A stretch of DNA of 64,000 nucleotides, from NCBI GenBank assembly GCA_027486585.1, contig JAIXOU010000081.1:1-64000 (forward strand), in the 5' to 3' direction. Source of the DNA: Verrucomicrobiaceae bacterium (GTDB lineage: Bacteria; Verrucomicrobiota; Verrucomicrobiia; Verrucomicrobiales; Verrucomicrobiaceae). The position numbers were made by a program, and so were the translations under genes. Shown piece by piece: positions 53,045-61,030 of this stretch; positions within the stretch are counted from its first letter, which is position 1, and the number at the start of each line of letters is the position of its first letter. The notes below the pieces were generated by a model, which had not been told where the DNA came from, made no database searches, and saw only the letters and a list, made by a program, of their open reading frames with translations.

Positions 53045-55477
53045 ATGACCGAACCGACTCCCGATCCCCTGCCACCGGACGCACCTGCGCCCGAGGAGGT
53101 GGTGGTGTCGCCAGGGGTTCCTGAGACGATTGTAGAACTGCCACCGCCACCGAGGCGTGCGCCCAAGGGGCCACGCGCTGTGGGGGATCCGTTATCTCAT
53201 CGGGATGATCTGGTGATCCCAGATTACACACTGATCAAAAGGATCGGTTCTGGAGCGTATGGCGAGGTCTGGCTGGCACAGAGTGTGACGGGGGCTTACC
53301 GGGCGGTGAAGATCGTGTGGCGGGAGGACTTTGAACTGACCAAGACGTTTCATCGTGAGTTCTTGGGCATTCAACAGTTTGAACCGATCTCGCGTGGGCA
53401 CCCTTGTCTGGTGCATATCTTGCATGTGGGCTGGAACGAGACTCGCGGATTCTATTACTGTGTGATGGAGCTGGCCGATGATGCCGAAGAAGGTCCAAAC
53501 TTTGAAAGTGTACAGACCTATGTTCCGCGCACTCTTGGCACGGACATGAAGCGTCATGGCCGACTGGATGTGGTCTTTTGCCGGGATGCAGGGGTGTACA
53601 TGGCAGATGCGCTGCATTACATGCATAATCGGGGGCTGACGCACCGCGACATCAAGCCTTCCAACATCATTTTCTGCGGTGGTGTGTGCAAGCTAGCAGA
53701 CATCGGTCTGGTAGCGGGATTAGGCGAGCGGACGTTTGTCGGCACGGAGGGCTTTGTGCCACCGGAAGGGCCGGGCACAGCGCAGGCGGACGTTTATAGC
53801 TTGGGAAAGGTGCTCTATGAAATGAGCAGTGGGAAGGATCGCATGGAGTTCCCGGAGATCCCGTCGAATCTCAGTGATGAGGAGTGGCCATTCTGGTTGG
53901 ATCTGAATCGTGTGATCTGCCGTGCCTGCGCACCGGATTTAAAGGAGCGCTATCAAACTGCGGGCGACTTTGCGGAGGCGCTGCAACTGGTAGGTCAGAA
54001 GCGGGAAGAAAGCTTTACCCGCCGATTCACGAGGGCCCTATTTTTCACCATGGTGGGCTCTGCCCTGGCGGGTGCGGTGCTGACTGCGGCCAAGTATGAG
54101 GATCAGTGGGCCTATGAACTGCCGCTGCCGACCAAGCCCGCCCCCGCCCCAATCCAGCCGCAAACCGGCAAGCCTTGGAAGAATCTTTACGGCCAGTGGT
54201 TTAGCTTTTCCAAAGATCGCCATGTGGCCGATCTACCGGTGGAAGTGACTCAGTTCCGCTCGTTTTTAGAAGCGACCTTACGGGCAGCCTCCTTTGATGT
54301 GGTGCCGTTTGTTTCCAAGGAAAAACGCACACTGAATTGTGTGATGGTGCCTGCGTCGGATGCTGACGCCTTTTGCTCCTGGATGACGAGCCGGGATCGC
54401 CAAAGCGGCAGGCTAGATGTGGACCATGAGTATGTCTGGCTACCGGCTGAAATCCCGCTACCACTCGGCATGAAGCCGAGCGCTGGGCGTGTGGCGATAC
54501 GAACGGAAATCGTTAAAGTGATCTCTGGGCGGCTGATGATCGACAGCAATCCACGTGGGGCTGAAGTCTATCAAAGCGAGTTGCTCATCGGGCGCACGCC
54601 TTTAACGCAGGACAAGGCGCGAGCAGGGGCTTTCAGTTATGAATTGCGGCTGCCGGGTTACAAAAGTGAGTTCATCAAAGGTCAGCTCAAAAGCGGACAA
54701 AGCCTGAACTTTAATCCACGGCTAAAATCCACCGGTGCCATCGTCTTTGGTAAGTCTTGGGAAAACAGTCTGGGCATGAAACTGGTGCCTCTGGGAAAAG
54801 CCATGTTGGCCACGCATGAGACCCGGCGCAGTGACTTCACCGAGTTCGCTTTGAGCACCAAGCTGGCCAATACGGCAAGTCGGATCTTGGACAAAGATTT
54901 TGAGCTCCCAGTGACACAGGTCTCCCGCACGGAGGCGGAGCAGTTCTGCCGCTGGCTGACGGATCGTGAACGAGCCAAGGGCCTGCTGGAACCGGAGCAT
55001 GAATACCGACTGCCCACGGATGATGAATGGAGCATGGCAGCGAATTTACCGCGTGAAATCGGGGCAACAGCATCACTGCGCAGCGGCAGCATTGGCGGTT
55101 TTTATCCTTGGGGGTTCACGGCGGTCCCTCCGGCTAAAACGGGCAACTTTTTAGATAAAACAGCAGATCCTTCAGGCAAATCAGGCATTCCTGGTTACGA
55201 CGATGGCCAGGCTGGTCCAGCGAAAGTGGGCAGTTTTAAAATCGATGCACGAACACAGCTCTTCGACCTCTCTGGCAATGTCTGGGAATGGGTGGCTGAC
55301 GCCTGGGCCGGTGCGCCAAATGAAGGCGTGGTGCGCGGCGGTTCATTTATGACGGCTGATCCGCGTGAGTTACTGGCTTCTTACCGCCGTAAGGTTTTAA
55401 TCACGGATCAGCTTCCCGACGTTGGATTCCGCATTGTCCTGAGTCTGACCGGACAATCCGCACGCGAGGACGAATGA
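53045..55477 (+). CDS. Ser/Thr protein kinase fused to PEGA and FGE-sulfatase domains
   Basis: This 810-residue signalling fusion has a Pro-rich N-terminus (1-50) and a kinase domain (about 60-330) with glycine loop IGSGAYGEVW, Lys89 in AVKIVW and catalytic loop THRDIKPSNIIF (H200-R-D202). The metal-binding motif reads DIG rather than DFG (D219). A membrane helix lies at about 338-356 (FFTMVGSALAGAVLTAA). Outside the membrane are a degenerate first half of a formylglycine-generating-enzyme (FGE/SUMF1) fold (about 375-480), a PEGA domain (GRLMIDSNPRGAEVYQSE, about 495-560) and a complete FGE-like domain (about 570-810, LSGNVWEWVADAW, VVRGGSFM). Kinases with FGE sensors are frequent in PVC bacteria. 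The FGE part is probably a binding rather than catalytic domain. Confidence 0.87.
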   Translation: MTEPTPDPLPPDAPAPEEVVVSPGVPETIVELPPPPRRAPKGPRAVGDPLSHRDDLVIPDYTLIKRIGSGAYGEVWLAQSVTGAYRAVKIVWREDFELTKTFHREFLGIQQFEPISRGHPCLVHILHVGWNETRGFYYCVMELADDAEEGPNFESVQTYVPRTLGTDMKRHGRLDVVFCRDAGVYMADALHYMHNRGLTHRDIKPSNIIFCGGVCKLADIGLVAGLGERTFVGTEGFVPPEGPGTAQADVYSLGKVLYEMSSGKDRMEFPEIPSNLSDEEWPFWLDLNRVICRACAPDLKERYQTAGDFAEALQLVGQKREESFTRRFTRALFFTMVGSALAGAVLTAAKYEDQWAYELPLPTKPAPAPIQPQTGKPWKNLYGQWFSFSKDRHVADLPVEVTQFRSFLEATLRAASFDVVPFVSKEKRTLNCVMVPASDADAFCSWMTSRDRQSGRLDVDHEYVWLPAEIPLPLGMKPSAGRVAIRTEIVKVISGRLMIDSNPRGAEVYQSELLIGRTPLTQDKARAGAFSYELRLPGYKSEFIKGQLKSGQSLNFNPRLKSTGAIVFGKSWENSLGMKLVPLGKAMLATHETRRSDFTEFALSTKLANTASRILDKDFELPVTQVSRTEAEQFCRWLTDRERAKGLLEPEHEYRLPTDDEWSMAANLPREIGATASLRSGSIGGFYPWGFTAVPPAKTGNFLDKTADPSGKSGIPGYDDGQAGPAKVGSFKIDARTQLFDLSGNVWEWVADAWAGAPNEGVVRGGSFMTADPRELLASYRRKVLITDQLPDVGFRIVLSLTGQSAREDE

Positions 55478-55478
55478 T

Positions 55479-56468
55479 ATGCGCCTGCTTTATCGCCTGA
55501 TGCTCTGGACCGCAGCTCTGTGCCTTCTGCTGATCACGGCGCTATGCCTTTGGGCTGGCGACCAATTAGCCTCACCAAGCCGCCGCCCTTTGCAGGACTA
55601 TCATCGGGAGTTCCTAGCAGACCCAGCGGCGCATGGTGTGAGTGTCGAATCCTTAACGCTGAGTTATGCGACCCCCTGCCTGATGGTTCGACCCAGAGCC
55701 GATGGCCAACTAGGAACGCGGGGGTTGAAATTGCGTGATCAATTCAAGACCGAAACCATCGCCTTGCCAACTGCGGGTCAGGTCATAGGGACTCTGGTTC
55801 TGGTGCATGGACGGAAAGGCCGAAAAGAAGATTACTTACCCATCGCGGAGCGACTCTGTGCGGTCGGCTTTCGCTGTATTTTACCCGATATGCCAGCCCA
55901 CGGTGAACATCCAGAAGCCTACGCCACCTTTGGCATTCGCGAAGCTGATATTCCAGCACGAGCGCTCCAAGAATCTGCCGAGAAGTTTAAGTTCAACCCA
56001 GTGGCGGCGGGTCTGATGGGCATGTCCATGGGCGGAGCGGTATCCATGCATGCGGCAGCGAGGCCAGATCAACCGTGGCAGGCGCTGGTCATTCTGAGTA
56101 GTTTTGATCGTCTCGAGACAGCGATTCAAAAGAATGTCAGTGATCGAGTCGGCTGCATTCTGGGGAATGCCTGGGCTGGCATGGCAGGCTGGATTTATCA
56201 ATGGAAAACAGGCATCGCGATTCAGGAGATCCGCTCTGATCTGCCAGCGGCAAAAATCACGATACCAACCCTCGTCGCCCATGGCACGAGTGATCGTGTC
56301 ATTCCTCAGGAATCAGGAAAACGTCTCTATATGGCACTGCCTGAAACGATTGAAAAACAATGGATCGATGTCCCTGAGGCCGATCATGACAATGTGCTCA
56401 TCACCGACTTCCCCATCTACGCCACCGTGGCGAAATGGATGCTGCGACATGTGACTTCCACCCCATGA
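55479..56468 (+). CDS. Alpha/beta hydrolase with N-terminal membrane anchor
   Basis: The 329-residue protein has a signal or anchor segment (LMLWTAALCLLLITALCLWAG) and then an alpha/beta-hydrolase domain. The oxyanion region is LVLVHGRKG (about 106-114), the nucleophile elbow is GMSMGG with Ser183, an Asp lies in AHGTSDRVIP, and the His is in PEADHDNVL. The fold resembles serine aminopeptidase S33/lysophospholipase-like enzymes; the substrate is unknown. It begins one base after the kinase stop and overlaps the ArsC-like gene by ATGA, so all three are translationally linked. Confidence 0.85.
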   Translation: MRLLYRLMLWTAALCLLLITALCLWAGDQLASPSRRPLQDYHREFLADPAAHGVSVESLTLSYATPCLMVRPRADGQLGTRGLKLRDQFKTETIALPTAGQVIGTLVLVHGRKGRKEDYLPIAERLCAVGFRCILPDMPAHGEHPEAYATFGIREADIPARALQESAEKFKFNPVAAGLMGMSMGGAVSMHAAARPDQPWQALVILSSFDRLETAIQKNVSDRVGCILGNAWAGMAGWIYQWKTGIAIQEIRSDLPAAKITIPTLVAHGTSDRVIPQESGKRLYMALPETIEKQWIDVPEADHDNVLITDFPIYATVAKWMLRHVTSTP

Positions 56469-56821
56469 AAATCTATACCTACCAAGGCTGCTCCACCTGC
56501 AAAAGCGCTGTCAAATGGCTGCGTGCGCACAACATCTCATTCAACGAGATCCCCATCCGAGAGACACCTCCGAGTCTGCCTGAATTGACTGCGATGTTAG
56601 CGGCTCAGGCTGATCAACTGCGGCTACTCTTTAACACCTCTGGCATGGACTACCGCGCCCTGGGGCTGAAGGACAAGCTGCCGAGTATGAGCACGGCGGA
56701 AGCACTGAAGTTGCTCTCTGAAAATGGCAACCTCGTGAAGCGCCCCTTTTCGATTGATGCCAAGAAAGACTTAGGCCTGGTGGGCTTCAAAGAAGACGCC
56801 TGGGCGAAAGCTCTGCTTTAA
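56465..56821 (+). CDS. ArsC/Spx-family thioredoxin-fold protein
   Basis: The 118-residue thioredoxin-fold protein starts MKIYTYQGCSTCKSAVKWLR, with Cys9 and Cys12 in a CxxC arrangement that is typical of Spx and YffB-like ArsC proteins. LPSMSTAEALKLLSENGNLVKRPFSID fits the conserved C-terminal half, including the arginine before PF. It is more likely a redox or regulatory member than a true arsenate reductase, as no ars genes are nearby. Its ATG overlaps the hydrolase stop (56465-56468). Confidence 0.87.
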   Translation: MKIYTYQGCSTCKSAVKWLRAHNISFNEIPIRETPPSLPELTAMLAAQADQLRLLFNTSGMDYRALGLKDKLPSMSTAEALKLLSENGNLVKRPFSIDAKKDLGLVGFKEDAWAKALL

Positions 56822-56868
56822 AGAAGCCATCACTTGCTCCAGCTACCCTGCCCACCTATTTCTAAAAG

Positions 56869-58215
56869 ATGCTAAATGACACCATCGCCGCTGTTTCGAC
56901 CGCCCTCGGGGAGGCAGCTATTTCTGTGCTACGCGTCTCTGGCCCGCAGGCTTTGGACATCGCCCAGAGAGTTTTTCAATCCAGGCATCCCCTTTTAGAA
57001 TTAAGCGTCCGCAAGGCTCACCGTGTTCAGGTAAATGATGGTCAGGGTCATGTTTTGGATGAGGGACTGATGCTGCTGTTTCGCGGACCTGCCAGCTACA
57101 CAGGTGAAGATGTCGTGGAGTTCCAGGGACATGGCGGGTTGCTGGTCACGCAAAAAGTGCTGGAGTCTTTACTGACTGCAGGTGCCCGTGCCGCTGAGCC
57201 AGGCGAGTTCACCCAGCGAGCTTTTTTAAACGGTAAGATGGATCTGACCCAGGCAGAAGCGGTGATGGATCTGATTCATGCACAAAGCACTCTGGCCATG
57301 CGCGCTGCCCATGAGCAACTCGGCGGCGCTATCGGACGGGAAGCCAATGCTCTGCGTGAAGAATTGCTGCCAGTCTTAGCGCATGTGGAAGCCTACATTG
57401 ATTTTCCAGAAGAGGATATCTCTCCTGATACAGGCGCTGCATTAACTGCCAAAATGGATGCCGTGCTGGATCGTGCACGACGCCTGATCGCCACGAGTGA
57501 ACAGGGCCGCATCCTGCGCCACGGAGCCCGCACCGTGATCTGTGGTGAACCGAATGTGGGGAAATCCAGCCTCCTCAATCTTTTGTTAGGCTTTGAACGT
57601 GCCATCGTCAGTCCGACCGCTGGCACAACCAGGGACACGATTGAAGAAATCATTCAGGTGCACGGCATTCCTTTGCGCCTTGTCGATACAGCAGGTCTCA
57701 GAGAAGGCGGCGACGACATCGAACAGGTCGGCATTCAGCGGACGCATCGGGAGCTGGAACGTGCGGATTTAATCCTGGAGGTTGTGGATGCCAGCCTGCC
57801 ACCATCAGCGGCAAAAAGGGTGTCATTACCCCAAAGCGTCGAGTCACGGCGTATCCTGCTTTTGAACAAAGCAGATCTCGGAATCGCAGAAGGTTGGGAA
57901 TCCGGTGTGGCGCTTTCATGCGCAAGAGGAGAAGGCGTGGAGACACTGAGAGATGCCATACGCGACGTCATCCTGCTGGCTGGTCCACTGATGTCTGATC
58001 ACCCTGTGGCGATCAATACGCGACATAAGATCTGCTTTGAAAGACTGGTGATTCATGTCGAAGCGGCAAGATCGGCGCTGAGCACGGGCACTGCGCCTGA
58101 ATACGTGGCCCTGGATCTCCGAGAAGCTTTAGCAGCTCTCGGAGAGGTTGTGGGCGTGATTGATGTGGAGCAGATCCTGGATGTGATCTTTTCCAGCTTC
58201 TGTATCGGCAAATAA
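56869..58215 (+). CDS. mnmE: tRNA uridine-34 modification GTPase MnmE
   Basis: This GTPase works with MnmG to place the (carboxymethyl)aminomethyl group on wobble U34 of tRNAs. The N-terminal folate-binding domain (about 1-120) contains SYTGEDVVEFQGHGG and AEPGEFTQRAFLNGKMDLTQAEAVMDLI. The inserted G domain has GEPNVGKSS (about 224), TAGTTRDT, DTAGLRE and NKAD. The C-terminus ends FCIGK, the expected catalytic-cysteine signature. The 448-residue length is typical. mnmG is not in the window. Confidence 0.96.
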   Translation: MLNDTIAAVSTALGEAAISVLRVSGPQALDIAQRVFQSRHPLLELSVRKAHRVQVNDGQGHVLDEGLMLLFRGPASYTGEDVVEFQGHGGLLVTQKVLESLLTAGARAAEPGEFTQRAFLNGKMDLTQAEAVMDLIHAQSTLAMRAAHEQLGGAIGREANALREELLPVLAHVEAYIDFPEEDISPDTGAALTAKMDAVLDRARRLIATSEQGRILRHGARTVICGEPNVGKSSLLNLLLGFERAIVSPTAGTTRDTIEEIIQVHGIPLRLVDTAGLREGGDDIEQVGIQRTHRELERADLILEVVDASLPPSAAKRVSLPQSVESRRILLLNKADLGIAEGWESGVALSCARGEGVETLRDAIRDVILLAGPLMSDHPVAINTRHKICFERLVIHVEAARSALSTGTAPEYVALDLREALAALGEVVGVIDVEQILDVIFSSFCIGK

Positions 58216-58218
58216 CGC

Positions 58219-60078
58219 CTACTCCACTGTGACGCTCTTGGCCAAATTGCGCGGCTTATCCACATCACAGCCACGAGCAACCGCGACGTAGTAGGAGAAG
58301 AGTTGCAGAGGAATGACGGTGAGCAGCGGGCTCAGATAAGATGGGCAATCAGGCACGTAGATCACGTCATCGGTTAGTCGTTCCAACTCAGTGCGGCCTT
58401 CCGTAGTGACAGCAATGACCGGACCTTTGCGGGCAAGCACTTCTTCGATGTTGCTGACGTTTTTATCAAAGACAGCATCATCTGGGGCAATGAAAACACT
58501 AGGCATATCGGGCTTTACCAGAGCAATGATGCCGTGCTTCAACTCAGCGCTCGGATGACCGCTAGCGTAGATGTAGCTGATTTCCTTCATCTTCAGCGCG
58601 CCTTCCATGGCCACCGGATAATTGGCCTGACGGCCCATGAAGAGCATCCCTTCAGCATTCGCATGCTTCTGCGCGATGGCTTTGATCTTGTCCGTCTGCT
58701 TCAGAATGCTGGCGATCTTGTCTGGGATGGCCTCGAGTTCGTCGATCATCTCCAGACCATCGGCAGTGCTAAGATGATGAATGCGGCCAAATAACATGCC
58801 TAACAGCGTGACCATCATCACCGTAGAGGTGAAGGTCTTGGTGGCAGCGACACCGATCTCTGGTCCTGCATGGATGTAGCATCCGCCATCGCTCTCACGA
58901 GCAATGGTGCTACCGACACTATTGACGATGCCTAAGCAGCGAATGCCTTTGCGACGAGCCTCACGCAAAGCGGCCAGGGTATCAATCGTCTCGCCACTCT
59001 GGCTCAAAACAAATTGCAGCGTGTCTTTGTCAGATGGGACGTTGCGGTAGCGGAACTCTGAAGCGATCTCCACCTCGGTAGGGATACGCGCCAGGGTCTC
59101 GATCACGTATTCTCCGACCATGGCGGCATGGAAAGCTGTGCCACAGCCACTGAGGATGATGCGGTCGATGCTGCGCAACTCTTGGGGTGACATGTTCAGT
59201 CCACCTAAAATGGCAGCTCCGTCATCGCGAGAAAGCCTGCCGCGCATGGTGTTGCGTAGCGACTGTGGCTGCTCAAAAATTTCTTTGAGCATGAAATGCT
59301 CATACTTACCTTTATCTGCATCATCAGCGGTAAACTCGATACGGCTAACCTTAACCTGAGCTGCACCACCGCCACTGGCCATGCTGCTGACGTCATAGCT
59401 ACCAGAAGTCACAGTCACGAGATCATGATCGTTGAGATAAACCACGTCACGCGTGTGAGCGACGATGGCAGACACGTCTGAGGCCAGATAGTATTCACCG
59501 TCGCCTAAACCAACAACCAAGGGACTACCGAGACGAGCACCAATGATGACGCCAGGCACGTCTGCATGCATGATGGCGATGCCATAGGTTCCCTTCACTT
59601 TAGCTAAAGCTGACTGAAGCGCCTGACGCAAACGCGCCGGTCCATCAGCTTCATCCGAAGCCTCAAAGTAACGCCCAATAAGATGCGCAAGAACTTCGGT
59701 ATCGGTTTGAGATTCAAAGGTGTCTCCTTGAGCGATCAGTTGATCGCGCAGCGTCTGATAGTTTTCGATCACGCCATTGTGGACGAGCACGAGCTTACCA
59801 CTCTGATCACGATGCGGATGCGCATTTTCATCCGTCGGCGCACCATGAGTGGCCCAACGGGTGTGTGAGATGCCTGTATTGCCAGTCGGACTGAGTTCAC
59901 CGACGGCTTCACGCAGATTCGCAATGCGACCTGCACGCTTGATGATGGTGACGTCAGGGCTACCATTCAGGAGGGCGATGCCTGCTGAGTCGTAACCGCG
60001 ATACTCCAGCCTGCTCAACCCATCCAGAAGGATCGGGCTGGCCTGCCGCTTGCCAATGTAGCCTACAATTCCGCACAT
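58219..60078 (-). CDS. glmS: Glutamine--fructose-6-phosphate aminotransferase (isomerizing)
   Basis: It makes glucosamine-6-phosphate from fructose-6-phosphate and glutamine, the first step toward UDP-GlcNAc for peptidoglycan and LPS. The glutaminase domain begins MCGIVGYIG with Cys2 as nucleophile, then EYRGYDSAGIAL and HTRWATHGAP. Two SIS isomerase domains follow (SGCGTAFHAAMVGEY, SQSGETIDTLAALREA, ASGHPSAELKHG), and the protein ends in the conserved DKPRNLAKSVTVE. The 619 residues from ATG 60078 are normal; Cys2 must be exposed, which rules out the longer frame to 60132. No glmS ribozyme is visible upstream. Confidence 0.96.
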   Translation of the reverse strand: MCGIVGYIGKRQASPILLDGLSRLEYRGYDSAGIALLNGSPDVTIIKRAGRIANLREAVGELSPTGNTGISHTRWATHGAPTDENAHPHRDQSGKLVLVHNGVIENYQTLRDQLIAQGDTFESQTDTEVLAHLIGRYFEASDEADGPARLRQALQSALAKVKGTYGIAIMHADVPGVIIGARLGSPLVVGLGDGEYYLASDVSAIVAHTRDVVYLNDHDLVTVTSGSYDVSSMASGGGAAQVKVSRIEFTADDADKGKYEHFMLKEIFEQPQSLRNTMRGRLSRDDGAAILGGLNMSPQELRSIDRIILSGCGTAFHAAMVGEYVIETLARIPTEVEIASEFRYRNVPSDKDTLQFVLSQSGETIDTLAALREARRKGIRCLGIVNSVGSTIARESDGGCYIHAGPEIGVAATKTFTSTVMMVTLLGMLFGRIHHLSTADGLEMIDELEAIPDKIASILKQTDKIKAIAQKHANAEGMLFMGRQANYPVAMEGALKMKEISYIYASGHPSAELKHGIIALVKPDMPSVFIAPDDAVFDKNVSNIEEVLARKGPVIAVTTEGRTELERLTDDVIYVPDCPSYLSPLLTVIPLQLFSYYVAVARGCDVDKPRNLAKSVTVE

Positions 60079-60174
60079 AGTGATATAAGGGGCCGCCGTG
60101 TGGCGGGCAGGTACCCTAGCCCCCAGAATCAAGAGACGCTAGCAAAAGGGTGATTTATGGCAAAAATCATAAAA

Positions 60175-60205
60175 TAGCCCCAGCGGAGGCTATCCACTGG
60201 GGCTA
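60175..60205 (-). terminator. Intrinsic terminator after the peroxiredoxin gene
   Basis: A 9-bp perfect stem TAGCCCCAG/CTGGGGCTA with a 13-base loop is followed on the minus strand by TTTTATGATTTTT. It lies 33 bp past the peroxiredoxin stop and ~97 bp before the glmS start, so it separates the two minus-strand genes. Confidence 0.75.
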
Positions 60206-60237
60206 AAGAAACCAACAACCAGACAAAAGGACAAAAA

Positions 60238-60732
60238 TCAGGCCAACTCAGCGAGCTTAGCTTTGATCGCGACGAAGTTTGGCAGATCACCCGGGCTTTC
60301 CAAAGCTTCGGCGTATTGAATCACGCCAGCTTTGTCGATGATGAAAGCGGAACGCTTGGGGACTCCGCCCATGATCAGGTTCTTCGCTGGCAGGAAGGCC
60401 TCGTAGGCAACATCATAGGCGTAAGTGATCTTGTGATCGTAATCGCTGAGGAGTTGAAGAGTGATACCCTCTTTGTCCGCCCAGGCTTTTTGTGCAAACG
60501 GGTTGTCACCGCTGATGCCGACAACCGTGGCATTCAGAGCCGTGTACTCATTGATGCCGTTGGAGATCTCACAAAATTCTGCGGTGCAGACTCCGGTGAA
60601 GGCCATAGGCACAAAAAGGAGCAGGATATTAGACTGGCCGATTTTTTCAGACAGTTTGAAAAGCTCGGGGCCATTTGCGCCGAGTGTGGTGACGGTAAAG
60701 TCAGGAGCTGGGGTACCTACGGAGAGTGCCAT
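60238..60732 (-). CDS. Thiol peroxidase of the AhpE/BCP-like peroxiredoxin group
   Basis: The 164-residue cytoplasmic peroxiredoxin reduces hydroperoxides. The opening MALSVGTPAPDFTVTTL is standard. The active site FVPMAFTGVCTAEFCEI carries the peroxidatic Cys49 and a second cysteine at 54 in a CxxxxC spacing typical of AhpE-like enzymes. ATG 60732 is chosen; a longer frame to 60882 adds 50 residues without family resemblance. Confidence 0.9.
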   Translation of the reverse strand: MALSVGTPAPDFTVTTLGANGPELFKLSEKIGQSNILLLFVPMAFTGVCTAEFCEISNGINEYTALNATVVGISGDNPFAQKAWADKEGITLQLLSDYDHKITYAYDVAYEAFLPAKNLIMGGVPKRSAFIIDKAGVIQYAEALESPGDLPNFVAIKAKLAELA

Positions 60733-61030
60733 ATTTGAGTAAAGGATTGAGTTTTTCTCGGCAAAAGCCAAGGCCGCACCAAAGACCGCAGATAGTGGCT
60801 GGTCAATCACCTCTTCACACTCAACTTCAATTAGTGCAGCCTCAATAGGCACGATCACGCCTCTACAAACGGTGTTCAGCATATGTTAACAGAGGTGAAA
60901 ACATGCGATTAAGTGCTTGCTGATAATCAAATTATGTTAAATAATGATTTTTAGGGTGTTAAAAATTATAATTACCGTAAATTAACCTTTAACCAAATCG
61001 GCCGATGTTGAGTTCAGTTTGTTGAATTTT
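60733..61030. promoter_or_regulatory. AT-rich divergent promoter region with TATGTTAA motifs
   Basis: This ~298-bp gap lies between the divergent peroxiredoxin and Roadblock-like genes. The 60930-61000 stretch is strongly AT-rich. CATATGTTAACAG (60880-60892) and ATTATGTTAAATAATG (60931-60946) share the core TATGTTAA with the promoter region of the other Roadblock operon (ATTATGTTAACA at 25926-25937). No Shine-Dalgarno is visible before ATG 61031 (TTGAATTTT). Confidence 0.4.

Noticed and set aside
60079-60174. Possible glmS ribozyme upstream of glmS
   Set aside because: No conserved glmS-ribozyme core is visible; the only structure is the terminator of the upstream peroxiredoxin gene.
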